Origin: JBFXCK01 sp050182275
Lineage (GTDB): Bacteria > Pseudomonadota > Alphaproteobacteria > SHNJ01
Length of the DNA: 64,000 bases
Assembly (NCBI GenBank): GCA_050182275.1
Contig: JBFXCK010000001.1
Span: 62,001-126,000, forward strand
Reading direction: 5' to 3'
The translations under genes and the position numbers were made by a program. A model generated the notes under the pieces. That model was not told where the DNA came from. It saw only the letters and a program-made list of their open reading frames with translations, and did not search any database. Positions 18,807-30,325 of this stretch are shown piece by piece. Positions within the stretch are counted from its first letter, which is position 1. Each line of letters starts with the position of its first letter.

Positions 18807-20795
18807 GTGACCTTATCCAGCCTCATCCAAGTCGCCCTTCCCCGCGCCGCGGGGCCTTACCTTTTCGATTATGCCGTGCCCGAGGGCCTAAAGGCCGAAC
18901 TTGGCCAATTGGTGCGCGTCCCCTTTGGCGCGAAAGAGGCGATAGGGGTGATATGGAAGCTAGAGGGCAGCAATACCGTACCCGGCCATAAAATTAAACC
19001 AATCAAAGAGATTCTGGATTACCCCAATTTCCCGCCCGAATTTTGCAATTTTTTGGAATGGGTCGCGGAATATACTTTAAGCCCGCCTGGCGCCATTATC
19101 AAAATGGCTTTAAGCGTTCCGGCGGCTTTTAAAACTTTAAAAAAAATTAGAAAGGCGCCCTTTGTAGCGCCCGATTATCATTTTGCGCCGCCGCCTTTGT
19201 CGGCAGCGCAAGAACAAGCGGTTGAAAAATTAATCGCAACATTAGACAAGGGATTTTCAACCACGCTGCTGGATGGCGTCACCGGTTCCGGCAAAAGCGA
19301 GGTCTATTTTCATGCGATTGCCAAAATTTTAGATCAAGGGAAATCGGCCTTGGTGCTGTTGCCGGAAATCGCGCTTTCCGCCCAATGGCTGCACCGTTTC
19401 GAGGCGCGGTTTGGGGCTCAGCCCACGCTTTGGCATTCGGCGTTAACGCCGGCGCAACGGCGCGATCATTGGCAAGCGATCGCCAAAGGAAAAGCACGGG
19501 TGGTTGTGGGCGCGCGCTCGGCGTTATTTTTACCCATGCCAAAGCTGGGCTTGATCATTGTCGATGAAGAACATGAGGCTGCCTTCAAGCAGGAAGAACA
19601 GGTGCGCTATCACGCCCGCGATATGGCGATTGTGCGGGCGAAACAGCAAAATCTTCCCATTAGTTTAGTGTCGGCTACGCCATCCTTGGAATCGTATGTC
19701 AATGTGCAAAACCATAAATATCAATTGATCACGCTGCCCAGCCGCCATAGCGGGCAGGCCGAACCCAGCATGCAGCTTATTGATATGCGCCAAGAAAAAA
19801 TTCCGGCCGATCAATTCATCGGCCCTACCATGCGCCAGGCCTTGGCCGAAAATTTGGAAAAAGGCGAACAAAGCCTGTTATTTTTAAACCGGCGCGGCTA
19901 TGCGCCCTTAACTTTGTGCCGCGCTTGCGGCTACCGCTTGCAATGCAGCGCCTGCACCGCCTGGATGGTGCAACATCATAAAAGCCGGCGCCTTGTGTGC
20001 CATCATTGCGGCCATGGGATGAGTTTGCCGCCCAAATGCCCTTCTTGTACGGCAGAAGGCAAATGGCACCCTTGCGGCCCCGGCGTTGAACGCCTGGCAG
20101 AAGAAGTGAAAGAATTTTTGCCCAATGCCAGAATCGCCATCATGGCAAGCGATGAACTAACCAATACTAAGGCGGTTGAAGAAGTGATCGCCAAAATCGA
20201 AGCGCGCGCGGTTGATATAGTGATTGGCACGCAATTGGTGGCCAAGGGCCACCATTTTCCCCACCTCACTTTGGTGGGGGTGATTGACGCCGATTTGGGC
20301 TTAAGCGGCGGCGATATGCGCGCAGCCGAGCGCAGCTATCAATTATTGCATCAAGTGGCGGGAAGGGCGGGCCGCGCCGAATTGCCGGGCCGGGCATTGA
20401 TTCAAAGTTTTCAGCCCGACCATCCGGTCATGCAGGCGTTGGTTGCGAAGGGAAGAAATGCTTTTCTAGCGGCGGAAGAAGCCGCGCGCGAGGCCTTTAA
20501 CTTGCCGCCCTTTGGCCGGCTGGCTTCGGTTATTGTCAGCGGCGCCAATCAAAAACAAGTTGAAAGCCTGTCGCGCGATTTGGCGCGCCATGCCCCGGCC
20601 TTGGTTGGAATCGATATTTTAGGCCCAGCGCCAGCGCCATTGGCGAAATTACGCGGCCGCCACCGCCAGCGCTTTTTAATGAAAGGCCCCAAGGCCAGGC
20701 CCTTGCAGCCGGTTATTCAGCAATGGCTGATGCGGGTTAAAATCCCTTCTTCTATTAAAATCGCAGTCGATATCGACCCCTATAGTTTTTGGTAG
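18807..20795 (+). CDS. priA: Primosomal replication helicase PriA
   Basis: 3'-5' helicase restarting stalled forks. The N-terminal DNA-binding domain starts SLIQVALPRAAGPYLFDYAVP. Walker A is GVTGSGKSEVY (about residue 153), DEEH is the DEXH box, and two groups of zinc cysteines (CRACGYRLQCSAC and CHHCGHGMSLPPKCPSC) follow. The helicase C-terminal motif QLVAKGHHFPHLTLVG is present. The start is GTG at 18807, fitting the family N-terminus; 662 residues is a little shorter than E. coli PriA (732), as usual in alphaproteobacteria. Confidence 0.95.
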   Translation: MTLSSLIQVALPRAAGPYLFDYAVPEGLKAELGQLVRVPFGAKEAIGVIWKLEGSNTVPGHKIKPIKEILDYPNFPPEFCNFLEWVAEYTLSPPGAIIKMALSVPAAFKTLKKIRKAPFVAPDYHFAPPPLSAAQEQAVEKLIATLDKGFSTTLLDGVTGSGKSEVYFHAIAKILDQGKSALVLLPEIALSAQWLHRFEARFGAQPTLWHSALTPAQRRDHWQAIAKGKARVVVGARSALFLPMPKLGLIIVDEEHEAAFKQEEQVRYHARDMAIVRAKQQNLPISLVSATPSLESYVNVQNHKYQLITLPSRHSGQAEPSMQLIDMRQEKIPADQFIGPTMRQALAENLEKGEQSLLFLNRRGYAPLTLCRACGYRLQCSACTAWMVQHHKSRRLVCHHCGHGMSLPPKCPSCTAEGKWHPCGPGVERLAEEVKEFLPNARIAIMASDELTNTKAVEEVIAKIEARAVDIVIGTQLVAKGHHFPHLTLVGVIDADLGLSGGDMRAAERSYQLLHQVAGRAGRAELPGRALIQSFQPDHPVMQALVAKGRNAFLAAEEAAREAFNLPPFGRLASVIVSGANQKQVESLSRDLARHAPALVGIDILGPAPAPLAKLRGRHRQRFLMKGPKARPLQPVIQQWLMRVKIPSSIKIAVDIDPYSFW

Positions 20796-20849
20796 GAATT
20801 GATTTCCTTAAAAGAATGGGCTATAGCTTCTTCAAAATAAGGAGGGGCA

Positions 20850-21809
20850 ATGGCGTATTTATTTGGGGTAAGCGAGCCGGAAAAGCTGGTGGGCAAAAGC
20901 CCCTATGACCGTTTGGTTTGTCGCTTGCCGAATGAACGCCTGGTTGTGGCGGCTGCGTTCGTAAAAGGCGATCCGAAAATTTTCTCCCACGCTGAAAGCG
21001 CTGAAGCCGAAGCCGAAAAAAGACTTTTTCCTCAAAAAGGTTTGCAAGGGTTTAAACCGGTTTATTTGGGCGAAAGCGATACGGGAATTTGCGAACTGGG
21101 CCCCGAAACGGCGCAAGATTTGGGAATTCATCATAGCAACGGCGAGCGGCAATCGGCCCTTGATGATTGGAGCAGGCGCACGCAAGAACTCCAAATGATT
21201 GCAATACGGCTCAATATTCAATATGGCGCTTTTAAATATGTGCAGCCGGAATGTTTACCAAGCTCTTATATCAAACACGATTTTCATCCCCTGCAACGCA
21301 GCTTTTCCGGCAGTGTTTTATACAGAGTTAGCAAAGATAACTGGCGCTTGCGCTTAATTGTGCGCAATGGGGTGATACATGGGGGCCGGGCATTTCCGGT
21401 CTATGCTTGTCTTTTAGGGTGGCCTTCGGAAATAAAATCCGTAACCGAAGCGTTACAAGCGGCAACCGGCCAGGCTTTACCCTTTGTTACGCAAGACAAT
21501 TTGCCCAATAACCCCTATGTCGCAGTTTTAGAAAGAATCAATGCCATAGCGTTGACCAAAATCGGCGTGGTGAGGATCTATCCTTTTTCTTATCAAGGCG
21601 AAAAGGCAACGCGGTTGCGCCAATATGCTATTTCTATCCGTAAAACGCCAAAATCGGCGGTTCCGGCCAGCCGTGCAATATTACTGGATCATCTATTCTC
21701 CCCTATGCGGGAGGATGAAAGACGCCATCGCGTTTTTGGCGCGGACAAGAAAAATTTAGATTTGGCGCCGTTGCTTCCTTCCCTTTCCGTGGTCTTGCGC
21801 ACCCGCTAA
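20850..21809 (+). CDS. Unknown protein between priA and the atp operon
   Basis: A 319-residue protein without a signal peptide or membrane segments that I cannot assign. AAGGAGGGG stands just before the ATG, so translation is likely strong. It contains repeated short Ala/Glu stretches near residue 50 (HAESAEAEAEKR) and a basic C-terminus. Base composition and codon use match its neighbours. The 150 bases after it lead into atpH and probably hold the atp promoter, which I could not pin down. Confidence 0.75.
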   Translation: MAYLFGVSEPEKLVGKSPYDRLVCRLPNERLVVAAAFVKGDPKIFSHAESAEAEAEKRLFPQKGLQGFKPVYLGESDTGICELGPETAQDLGIHHSNGERQSALDDWSRRTQELQMIAIRLNIQYGAFKYVQPECLPSSYIKHDFHPLQRSFSGSVLYRVSKDNWRLRLIVRNGVIHGGRAFPVYACLLGWPSEIKSVTEALQAATGQALPFVTQDNLPNNPYVAVLERINAIALTKIGVVRIYPFSYQGEKATRLRQYAISIRKTPKSAVPASRAILLDHLFSPMREDERRHRVFGADKKNLDLAPLLPSLSVVLRTR

Positions 21810-21959
21810 AAACCCGCTTTCCCGCCGTTTTCCGCTAAAATCAGCGCTTGCAATTTTATTAGCCGTTTGTTAGAAAGCGGCATCCTTGAAGGCCATCCAA
21901 AAAGGGCTTCAAGGCAGGGTTGACCGGTCATCAAAAACTTCAAGGATTGCAAGCGGATA

Positions 21960-22508
21960 ATGAGCTTCGCCACCACCAAAATCGCTGAACGTTTCGCTGG
22001 CGCCTTATTTGAATTGGCCTCGGCTGAAAATATGGTCGAACCCACCTCTAAAAGTTTGCAACAATTGGCCCATTTGGTCGAACAAGAGCAAGATTTGGCA
22101 GAAATCATCGCCAATCCCGCTTTGGGCCGCGAGGCGCAAACCGGCATCATGCAAGAAATCGGCAAAAAATTAAATGTCAGCAAATTGGTAGGTAATTTTT
22201 TGGGCACGCTGGGCCAAGCGCGGCGCTTAAATTTGCTTGGCGCAATCGCCAAACAATTCAGCCAAATGGCGGAAAGCAGAGCCGGTATTGTCACGGCCAA
22301 TGTCACAACCGCTCATGCCTTAAGCCCCGAGCAATCGGCGGCGCTGATCAAGGAATTAAGCGCCCGCATGGGCAAGCAAGTAAAATTAGAAACCAAAATC
22401 AACCCGGAAATCCTGGGCGGCATTATGGTGCAAATCGGTTCAACTTTCATTGATAATAGTTTGTCGAATAAACTTTCCCGTTTTCAACTGCAGTTCAAAG
22501 GGGCTTAA
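21960..22508 (+). CDS. atpH: ATP synthase F1 delta subunit
   Basis: Delta (OSCP) subunit linking the F1 head to the peripheral stalk. The N-terminal pattern [31 protein letters not shown] and the C-terminal [25 protein letters not shown] are characteristic. The length of 182 is normal. It is the first gene of atpHAGDC. The F0 genes are not here, which is usual for alphaproteobacteria, where they form a separate operon. atpA starts 4 bases after its stop. Confidence 0.95.
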   Translation: MSFATTKIAERFAGALFELASAENMVEPTSKSLQQLAHLVEQEQDLAEIIANPALGREAQTGIMQEIGKKLNVSKLVGNFLGTLGQARRLNLLGAIAKQFSQMAESRAGIVTANVTTAHALSPEQSAALIKELSARMGKQVKLETKINPEILGGIMVQIGSTFIDNSLSNKLSRFQLQFKGA

Positions 22509-22512
22509 GAGT

Positions 22513-24042
22513 ATGGAAATCCGCACTTCCGAAATCAAAGAAATCATCAAAAAGCAAATCACCAATTTCGATCAATCGGCCGAAATTGCTGAGGTAGGGC
22601 GCGTGGTTGAAGTGGGCGATGGCATCGCCCGCATTTATGGCTTGGATAAGGTGCAAGCCGGGGAAATGATCGAATTTCCTAATCACATTCGCGGTATGGC
22701 GATTAACTTAGAAGAAGACAATGTCGGCGCGGTTATTTTCGGCAATGACCGCGATATCAAGGAAGGCGATATCGTCAAGCGCACCGGCGCTATTGTTGAC
22801 GTGCCGGTCGGCAAGGGTTTGCTTGGCCGCGTGGTTGATGCTTTGGGCAATCCGATTGACGGCAAAGGGCCGTTGAAAGATGTGAAGCGTTCGCGCGTTG
22901 AAGTAAAGGCGCCCGGCATTATCCCGCGTCAATCGGTGACCGAGCCGATGCAAACCGGCCTAAAAGCGATTGACGCCCTCGTGCCGATTGGCCGCGGCCA
23001 GCGCGAATTGATTATCGGCGACCGCCAAACCGGTAAAACGGCGGTCGCGCTGGATACCATCATTAACCAAAAGGGCGTTAATTCCGGCAAGGACGAAAAG
23101 AAAAAACTTTACTGCATCTATGTGGCGATTGGCCAAAAACGCTCTTCAATCGCGCAATTTGTCAAAACTTTGGAAGAGGCGGGCGCTTTAGAATATTCCA
23201 TCATCGTCGCCGCCACCGCATCGGAACCGGCGCCCTTGCAATTCTTGGCGCCCTATACCGGTTGCGCCATGGGCGAATATTTCCGCGACAATGGCATGCA
23301 TGCCCTAATTATTTACGATGATTTGTCGAAACAGGCGGTGGCCTACCGTCAAATGTCGCTGTTGCTCCGCCGCCCGCCCGGCCGCGAAGCCTATCCGGGC
23401 GACGTGTTTTATTTGCACAGCCGCCTGCTCGAGCGCGCCGCAAAGCTCAGCGATCAAAATGGCGGTGGCTCATTGACCGCGCTGCCCGTCATTGAAACCC
23501 AGGCCGGCGACGTTTCGGCCTATATTCCAACCAACGTAATCTCGATTACCGACGGGCAAATTTTCTTGGAAACCGAATTGTTTTATAAGGGCATCCGCCC
23601 TGCGATTAACGTCGGTTTGTCGGTATCCCGTGTTGGTTCGGCCGCGCAAATCAAGGCGATGAAGCAAGTGGCCGGAAAAATCAAATTGGAATTGGCGCAA
23701 TACCGCGAAATGGCGGCCTTCGCCCAGTTCGCTTCCGACCTCGATGCCTCAACCCAGCAATTATTAAACCGCGGCGGCAAATTGACCGAGCTGTTAAAAC
23801 AAGGGCAATACAAGCCCTATCCGGTGGAAGAGCAAGTCGTGGTGATTTTCGCCGGCGTCCGCGGCTTTCTGGATAAAATCAAAAGCGCCGATGTCGGAAG
23901 ATTCGAACAGCAATATTTAAGCGCGATCAAAAGCAGTGGCGCCGATATTCTGAATGCGATCCGCACCGAGCAAGCCTTAAGCGATGCGACCGAGAAAAAA
24001 CTAACCGCTTTCTGCGAAAAATTCACCGCTAACTTTGCTTAA
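22513..24042 (+). CDS. atpA: ATP synthase F1 alpha subunit
   Basis: Non-catalytic nucleotide-binding subunit of F1. P-loop GDRQTGKT at residues 169-176, the alpha signature [17 protein letters not shown], and the start [17 protein letters not shown] start it at 22513; an upstream in-frame start at 22450 would lie inside atpH and adds a non-conserved extension. The length of 509 is standard. Confidence 0.97.
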   Translation: MEIRTSEIKEIIKKQITNFDQSAEIAEVGRVVEVGDGIARIYGLDKVQAGEMIEFPNHIRGMAINLEEDNVGAVIFGNDRDIKEGDIVKRTGAIVDVPVGKGLLGRVVDALGNPIDGKGPLKDVKRSRVEVKAPGIIPRQSVTEPMQTGLKAIDALVPIGRGQRELIIGDRQTGKTAVALDTIINQKGVNSGKDEKKKLYCIYVAIGQKRSSIAQFVKTLEEAGALEYSIIVAATASEPAPLQFLAPYTGCAMGEYFRDNGMHALIIYDDLSKQAVAYRQMSLLLRRPPGREAYPGDVFYLHSRLLERAAKLSDQNGGGSLTALPVIETQAGDVSAYIPTNVISITDGQIFLETELFYKGIRPAINVGLSVSRVGSAAQIKAMKQVAGKIKLELAQYREMAAFAQFASDLDASTQQLLNRGGKLTELLKQGQYKPYPVEEQVVVIFAGVRGFLDKIKSADVGRFEQQYLSAIKSSGADILNAIRTEQALSDATEKKLTAFCEKFTANFA

Positions 24043-24053
24043 AGGATAAAGCA

Positions 24054-26382
<2,329 letters not shown>

Positions 26383-26392
26383 GGATTAACCA

Positions 26393-26791
26393 ATGGCTGA
26401 AACCCTTCATTTTGACCTTGTCGCCCCCGACAAACGCTTATTTTCCGCAGATGTGGAGATGGCGGTAGTTCCTGGTTCCGAAGGGGATATGGGTATTCTT
26501 CCTGGGCACGCTTTTCTGGTTGCCAATTTAAGGCCGGGCGTGCTATACGTCCACGATAAGGACACCGTCATTAAACGTATTTATGTCGGCGGTGGCTTTG
26601 TCGAGGTGGGGCCGCAAGGCTGCACCGTCTTAGCCGATGTAGCCTTTGATTTGGGCGAGGTCAGCCGGGGCGATATCGAGCAGCAATTGGCTGTGTTAGA
26701 ACAAACTCTGACAACTTCCAATGAAGCTCAATATCAACAGATCGAGGCCAGAATCGCCCAGAAAAAAGCGCTTCTTGCCTCAATGAGTTAG
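26393..26791 (+). CDS. atpC: ATP synthase F1 epsilon subunit
   Basis: Epsilon subunit at the foot of the rotor, coupling and inhibiting F1. The N-terminal beta-sandwich pattern (LHFDLVAPDKRLFSADVEMAVVPGSEGDMGILPGHAFL) is clear, followed by a helical hairpin (QLAVLEQTLTTSNEAQYQQIEARIAQKKALL). The length of 132 is normal. It is the last gene of the atp operon; a PanD-like gene follows 55 bases later. Confidence 0.95.
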   Translation: MAETLHFDLVAPDKRLFSADVEMAVVPGSEGDMGILPGHAFLVANLRPGVLYVHDKDTVIKRIYVGGGFVEVGPQGCTVLADVAFDLGEVSRGDIEQQLAVLEQTLTTSNEAQYQQIEARIAQKKALLASMS

Positions 26792-26846
26792 GTTCGTTTC
26801 GTTAGTAGTTTCGTTTTTGAGCGCACAGCCTTAAAGGGAGGATTTT

Positions 26847-27266
26847 ATGCTCGTATCGGTTCTTTACAGTCAAATTAACAACGCCACCGTCACGGATACT
26901 GATGCCAACGCGGAAGGCGGAATTTTGATTGATTCCAAATTGATGGATTTGGCCAATATGTCCAAATACCAAAAAGTCACCATTTACAATATGACCAATG
27001 GCGCCCGTTTCGATTCTTTCGTTATGCCGGCCGAATTAGGTTCGCAAGCCATTGAAATGAACGGCGCTTTGGCCCACAACGCCAAAACCGGCGACAAGTT
27101 GATGATTTGCGCCTATGCCGCAATCCCCTCGGCCGCAGTGGCGAATTGGGAACCCACCAAGGTGGCGGTTGACGGCAAGAACAAGCCCATCCACACCCCC
27201 GACGCCAAGGCAATCGCGATGCTGGATAAGCGCCGCCATTCGCCCAAAGCCAAGAAAGCCGCTTAA
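26847..27266 (+). CDS. panD: PanD-family protein with a degenerate active site
   Basis: A homologue of aspartate 1-decarboxylase, which makes beta-alanine for pantothenate. It aligns without gaps to E. coli PanD over residues 1-60, including NxTNGxRF with Arg54, and later NGALAHNAKTGD. PanD self-cleaves between Gly24 and Ser25 to make the pyruvoyl cofactor. Here residue 25 is Gly (AEGGILID), and Lys9 is Gln, His11 is Asn, Tyr22 is Ala, Thr57 is Ser and Tyr58 is Phe. Without Ser25 (or Thr/Cys) no pyruvoyl group can form, so decarboxylase activity is unlikely. A basic tail of about 15 residues (DKRRHSPKAKKAA) is added. GGGAGG precedes the ATG; a terminator follows. Confidence 0.85.
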   Translation: MLVSVLYSQINNATVTDTDANAEGGILIDSKLMDLANMSKYQKVTIYNMTNGARFDSFVMPAELGSQAIEMNGALAHNAKTGDKLMICAYAAIPSAAVANWEPTKVAVDGKNKPIHTPDAKAIAMLDKRRHSPKAKKAA

Positions 27267-27294
27267 ATAAATTTCGGCTCTTGCGTAAATTTCG

Positions 27295-27327
27295 AAAGGC
27301 GGCTTAAAATAAAGGCCGCCTTTTTTA
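27295..27327 (+). terminator. Rho-independent terminator after the PanD-like gene
   Basis: The stem AAGGCGGC / GCCGCCTT around a loop of about 11 bases is followed by TTTTTTATTTTTTT. It closes the atp/PanD-like transcription unit 28 bases after the stop. Confidence 0.85.
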
Positions 27328-27344
27328 TTTTTTTAGGAAAAATC

Positions 27345-28160
27345 ATGAAACACTGGGATTATCAAACCGATATCGCTTGGGATAAATTAGATCGCAGCAA
27401 GATTGATCCGGCCCTAGTGCCCCTGGTCAAGGCGGCCGCCCTGGTGGAATATAATGGCGCGGTTTACGCCGAATATCTGTGCAAAATCTTCAAAGACGAC
27501 CCCGAATTCTGCCAGGCCGCCCGCGATTGGGGGGTGGAAGAAATCCAGCATGGCCAATCCTTGGGCAAATGGGCCAATTTGGTTGACCCCTCTTTCGATT
27601 TGGAGGATTCCTTCAAACGCTTCACCTCGGGATACCAGCAAGTGCCGCCCGATGCTTCGGCCTCGGTGCGGGGCTCTAGGGCCGGCGAAATGATCGCGCG
27701 CTGTATTGTCGAAACCGGAACTTCCAGCTATTACACCGCGCTGATGGAAGCGACGGATGAGCCGGTGTTAAAAGATATCTGCCGCCATATCGCCGCCGAT
27801 GAATTCCGCCATTACAAATTATTCTATCAAACCTTCAAAAAATATGTCGAAATCGACCGTCTTGGCGCTTTCACCCGCCTGAAAATCGCTTTAGGCCGGG
27901 TTGCGGAATCGGAAGATGATGAATTGGCCTATGCTTATTTCGCCGCCAATGAAAATAAATCGAAAGACAGCTACCGGCGCGATGTCTATAGCCAATTATA
28001 TGTCGGCGGCGCCAGCAAATATTATCAGCGCCACCATATCGACCGTGCGGTCGGCATGGTGTTAAAAGCGGCAGGCCTGTCGGCCAAAGGAATATTGGCC
28101 AAGGGCGCAAGCTCGCTCGCTTGGCGGATGACACGGAAGAAAGCTAATAAAGCGGCTTAA
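27345..28160 (+). CDS. Ferritin-like diiron domain protein
   Basis: A 271-residue helical protein with two diiron-type motifs: EEIQH (about residues 65-69) in WGVEEIQHGQSLGKWA, and DEFRH in IAADEFRHYKLFY, plus Glu residues in the intervening helices (VEYNGAVYAEY, IVETGTSSYYTALME). This is the pattern of the ferritin-like superfamily that includes rubrerythrin and acyl-ACP desaturase relatives. The substrate is unknown. A Lys-rich tail follows. The ATG is 18 bases after the preceding terminator's T-run, so its own promoter must overlap the terminator or lie inside the PanD-like gene, or read-through supplies it. Confidence 0.7.
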   Translation: MKHWDYQTDIAWDKLDRSKIDPALVPLVKAAALVEYNGAVYAEYLCKIFKDDPEFCQAARDWGVEEIQHGQSLGKWANLVDPSFDLEDSFKRFTSGYQQVPPDASASVRGSRAGEMIARCIVETGTSSYYTALMEATDEPVLKDICRHIAADEFRHYKLFYQTFKKYVEIDRLGAFTRLKIALGRVAESEDDELAYAYFAANENKSKDSYRRDVYSQLYVGGASKYYQRHHIDRAVGMVLKAAGLSAKGILAKGASSLAWRMTRKKANKAA

Positions 28161-28199
28161 AGAATTGCTCGAGTATAAGATTATAAAAAAAGGTATGAG

Positions 28200-28772
28200 A
28201 TGCGTGTAACGGATTTAGAAAGCGAGACCATTTTGGTGCCGCCAACCAGGCTTTTAGCTTGGGAAAAAGAAACTTATCCCGGCGAAGCACAGGAAGCAGG
28301 CGTTGCCACGCCGAATGATATTGCCGCCATGCCGTGGTTTGATGCGATGTTGCATTTTCAGGCCACTTTATCCGCAATCTATGCGCTTTTATTAAATGAT
28401 TTAGCCCAAGCGCCACCCCGAAAAATGAAGGCCGGTCAAAAACAGGCGTTAAGAGACACCCTTGATGCAATTCGTCCGCAATTGGAAGGATGCCATGACC
28501 GCTATCTTGAAGATTACAACCGCGCCGCTTTAGACCTTGGTCAACGGTTGACCGAAAAAAATCTGCCGCCCCATTTGGAAATGGCTTCAAGCGCCTTTGT
28601 TTGGGTAGGAAAAAGTTCAAGCCAAAGGCAAAGAACTTATTTATTTTGGCGAAACCAAGAAGCCATTGCCAATTTGGGCAGAGCTGTTAGCCATTCTCTC
28701 CACCCAGAAATTTTTAACAGCACCCAATTTTATAAAAATTGGCGCGCCCAGCATGCGCGCGGCGGGCGCTAA
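28200..28772 (+). CDS. Unknown protein
   Basis: A 190-residue soluble, helix-rich protein not recognised. A long opposite-strand open frame covers 28144-28620, but the plus frame has the better start context, follows the ferritin-like gene by 39 bases, and shows the codon use of its neighbours. Its stop overlaps the rppH stop by 4 bases on the other strand. No motif suggests a function. Confidence 0.6.
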   Translation: MRVTDLESETILVPPTRLLAWEKETYPGEAQEAGVATPNDIAAMPWFDAMLHFQATLSAIYALLLNDLAQAPPRKMKAGQKQALRDTLDAIRPQLEGCHDRYLEDYNRAALDLGQRLTEKNLPPHLEMASSAFVWVGKSSSQRQRTYLFWRNQEAIANLGRAVSHSLHPEIFNSTQFYKNWRAQHARGGR

Positions 28773-29269
28773 AGCCTTGGAAATTTAATGGTCGGGAAAA
28801 ATTCCCGCAAGACGGCGCGGTAAAGGTCGCGCTTGAAGGGTACGATCAGTTTAATCACCTGTTCCTTCGGCACCCAGCGCCAGGCGGTAAATTCGGGATT
28901 GGGCGTGCTTTTGATGTTGATATCATTATCGCCGCCATTAAAGCGCAATAAATACCATTTTTGGCGCTGGCCGATGAATTTACCGCCCCATAATTTTCCT
29001 TTTAAATCTTCCGGCAAATCATAAAAATGCCAAAGGCCGCTGCGGCGTAAAAGCAAGGCTTTGTCGGTGCCGACTTCCTCTTTTAATTCGCGCCACACCG
29101 CTTGTTCGGGGCTTTCGCCTTCATCAATGCCGCCTTGCGGCATTTGCCAGGCCGGGCTTGAGCGATCGGCGCGTTGCGCCATGAAAATATCTTCTTGATG
29201 GTTAAGCAGAATAATGCCGACACCGGGGCGGTAAAGATGCACGTCTTTGGCATCAATATTCTTGCCCAT
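28769..29269 (-). CDS. rppH: RNA pyrophosphohydrolase (Nudix)
   Basis: Nudix hydrolase removing pyrophosphate from 5'-triphosphate mRNA ends, starting decay; also able to hydrolyse dinucleoside polyphosphates. The Nudix box runs from GGIDEGESPEQ through RELKEEVGT (about residues 46-68) with all key Gly and Glu residues, and the RppH start YRPGVGIILLN and WQMPQGG are present. I start it at 29269 (MGKNIDAK), 2 bases after the stop of the deacetylase-like gene, giving 166 residues; a longer in-frame start lies inside that gene. Confidence 0.94.
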   Translation of the reverse strand: MGKNIDAKDVHLYRPGVGIILLNHQEDIFMAQRADRSSPAWQMPQGGIDEGESPEQAVWRELKEEVGTDKALLLRRSGLWHFYDLPEDLKGKLWGGKFIGQRQKWYLLRFNGGDNDINIKSTPNPEFTAWRWVPKEQVIKLIVPFKRDLYRAVLREFFPTIKFPRL

Positions 29270-29271
29270 GA

Positions 29272-30321
29272 TCAGCGGTCCACCGCCGCCGTAATAGGAA
29301 CCAACGCCAATCCTTTGGCTTCCAGGCGCGAAGCCCAAGCCGCAACGCGCTCAAGCGTCGAGGGATAGGGAAAGCCGATGCCAATGGCGGTGCCGGTGCT
29401 TGCCGCGTGTTTTTCCAATTCCTGCAATTGACTGTCGATGGCGGATTTCGATGCATCTAAATCCACCACCAAATCGGCCTTGCCGCTGTGCAAGCCGATT
29501 TCTTTGGATGCCGAAATCGCCAGCGAATCCAAGCGCGAGGAGTCGATGAACAATAACCCGCGGGCGCGCAATTCCTGCAGTAAAGGATCAAGCGCCGAAC
29601 GTTCGGTTAAAAACCGCTCGCCGCCTGCGGGCAAGACGCCGACATACATTTTGCCTTTGGCCAGAACGCGGTGCAGGCGCGCCGCATTTTCCGCCGGCGT
29701 ATTTTTAACAAGCAGCGTATCGGGGCCGGGATCGTTAAGGGGGTAATTTTGCGGCTCGAGCGGTAAATTCAGCACGGCTTCATGCCCGGCCTGACGGGCG
29801 CGGTCGATGAAATTTTGCACATTCTTGGCGTAAGGCGAAAAGGCCAGGGTAATATTTTTCGGCAGCGTAGCAATCGCTTGATCGGTTATGGCGGCGCTTA
29901 AGCCAAGGCCGGTGATAATAAGGGCAATACGCGGGCGGGCGCTGGTTTTATCGAAGGGCGCGGCATAGACTTGCCAGGCCTGCCTGCCGTCAGGGGCGAT
30001 TTTCGGCAAAACGCCAGCGGGCGAAATTTCTTGCAGCGCCGCATCAGCTTCGAGGCGCATTTCAGCCGGGGCGCTGGGAGCGCTGAACACCTCGGCCAAA
30101 GGAACATTGGCGGGCGCCGCCTCGATTTTAGGGGCGGTTGTGCCGTCAACCAAAATTTCGGCTTGCGGGCTCGAGGCTTCACGCTGCGTGAATAAAATGG
30201 CGCGGTTCAGGTAGATCGAGATAAAACCGCCGATCAGCGCTGCTAAAAACGCCAGGCTTAAGGCGCGCAATAATTGGCGGCGTCCGGGGGAAAGCTGGGA
30301 AAGAAGGCGCTTAACATTCAC
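29272..30321 (-). CDS. Divergent polysaccharide deacetylase family protein
   Basis: Matches the 'divergent polysaccharide deacetylase' family usually encoded after envC and ctpA: RIALIITGLGLS, LPKNITLAFSPYA, GHEAVLNLPLEP, LLFIDSSR and GTAIGIGFPYPSTL. An N-terminal membrane anchor (LLRALSLAFLAALIGGFISIYL) is followed by a Pro/Ala-rich periplasmic linker. I place the start at a GTG (30321), 4 bases after the ctpA stop; a longer ATG start overlaps ctpA. The role in envelope or peptidoglycan maintenance is inferred from the neighbours. Confidence 0.85.
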   Translation of the reverse strand: MNVKRLLSQLSPGRRQLLRALSLAFLAALIGGFISIYLNRAILFTQREASSPQAEILVDGTTAPKIEAAPANVPLAEVFSAPSAPAEMRLEADAALQEISPAGVLPKIAPDGRQAWQVYAAPFDKTSARPRIALIITGLGLSAAITDQAIATLPKNITLAFSPYAKNVQNFIDRARQAGHEAVLNLPLEPQNYPLNDPGPDTLLVKNTPAENAARLHRVLAKGKMYVGVLPAGGERFLTERSALDPLLQELRARGLLFIDSSRLDSLAISASKEIGLHSGKADLVVDLDASKSAIDSQLQELEKHAASTGTAIGIGFPYPSTLERVAAWASRLEAKGLALVPITAAVDR

Positions 30322-30325
30322 GGCT

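Noticed and set aside
28144..28620. A 158-codon open frame on the minus strand opposite the unknown gene at 28200-28772.
   Set aside because: It has a weaker start context, would overlap almost the whole plus-strand gene, and its translation is rich in Arg/Pro/Gln, as expected for a mirror frame of a real gene.
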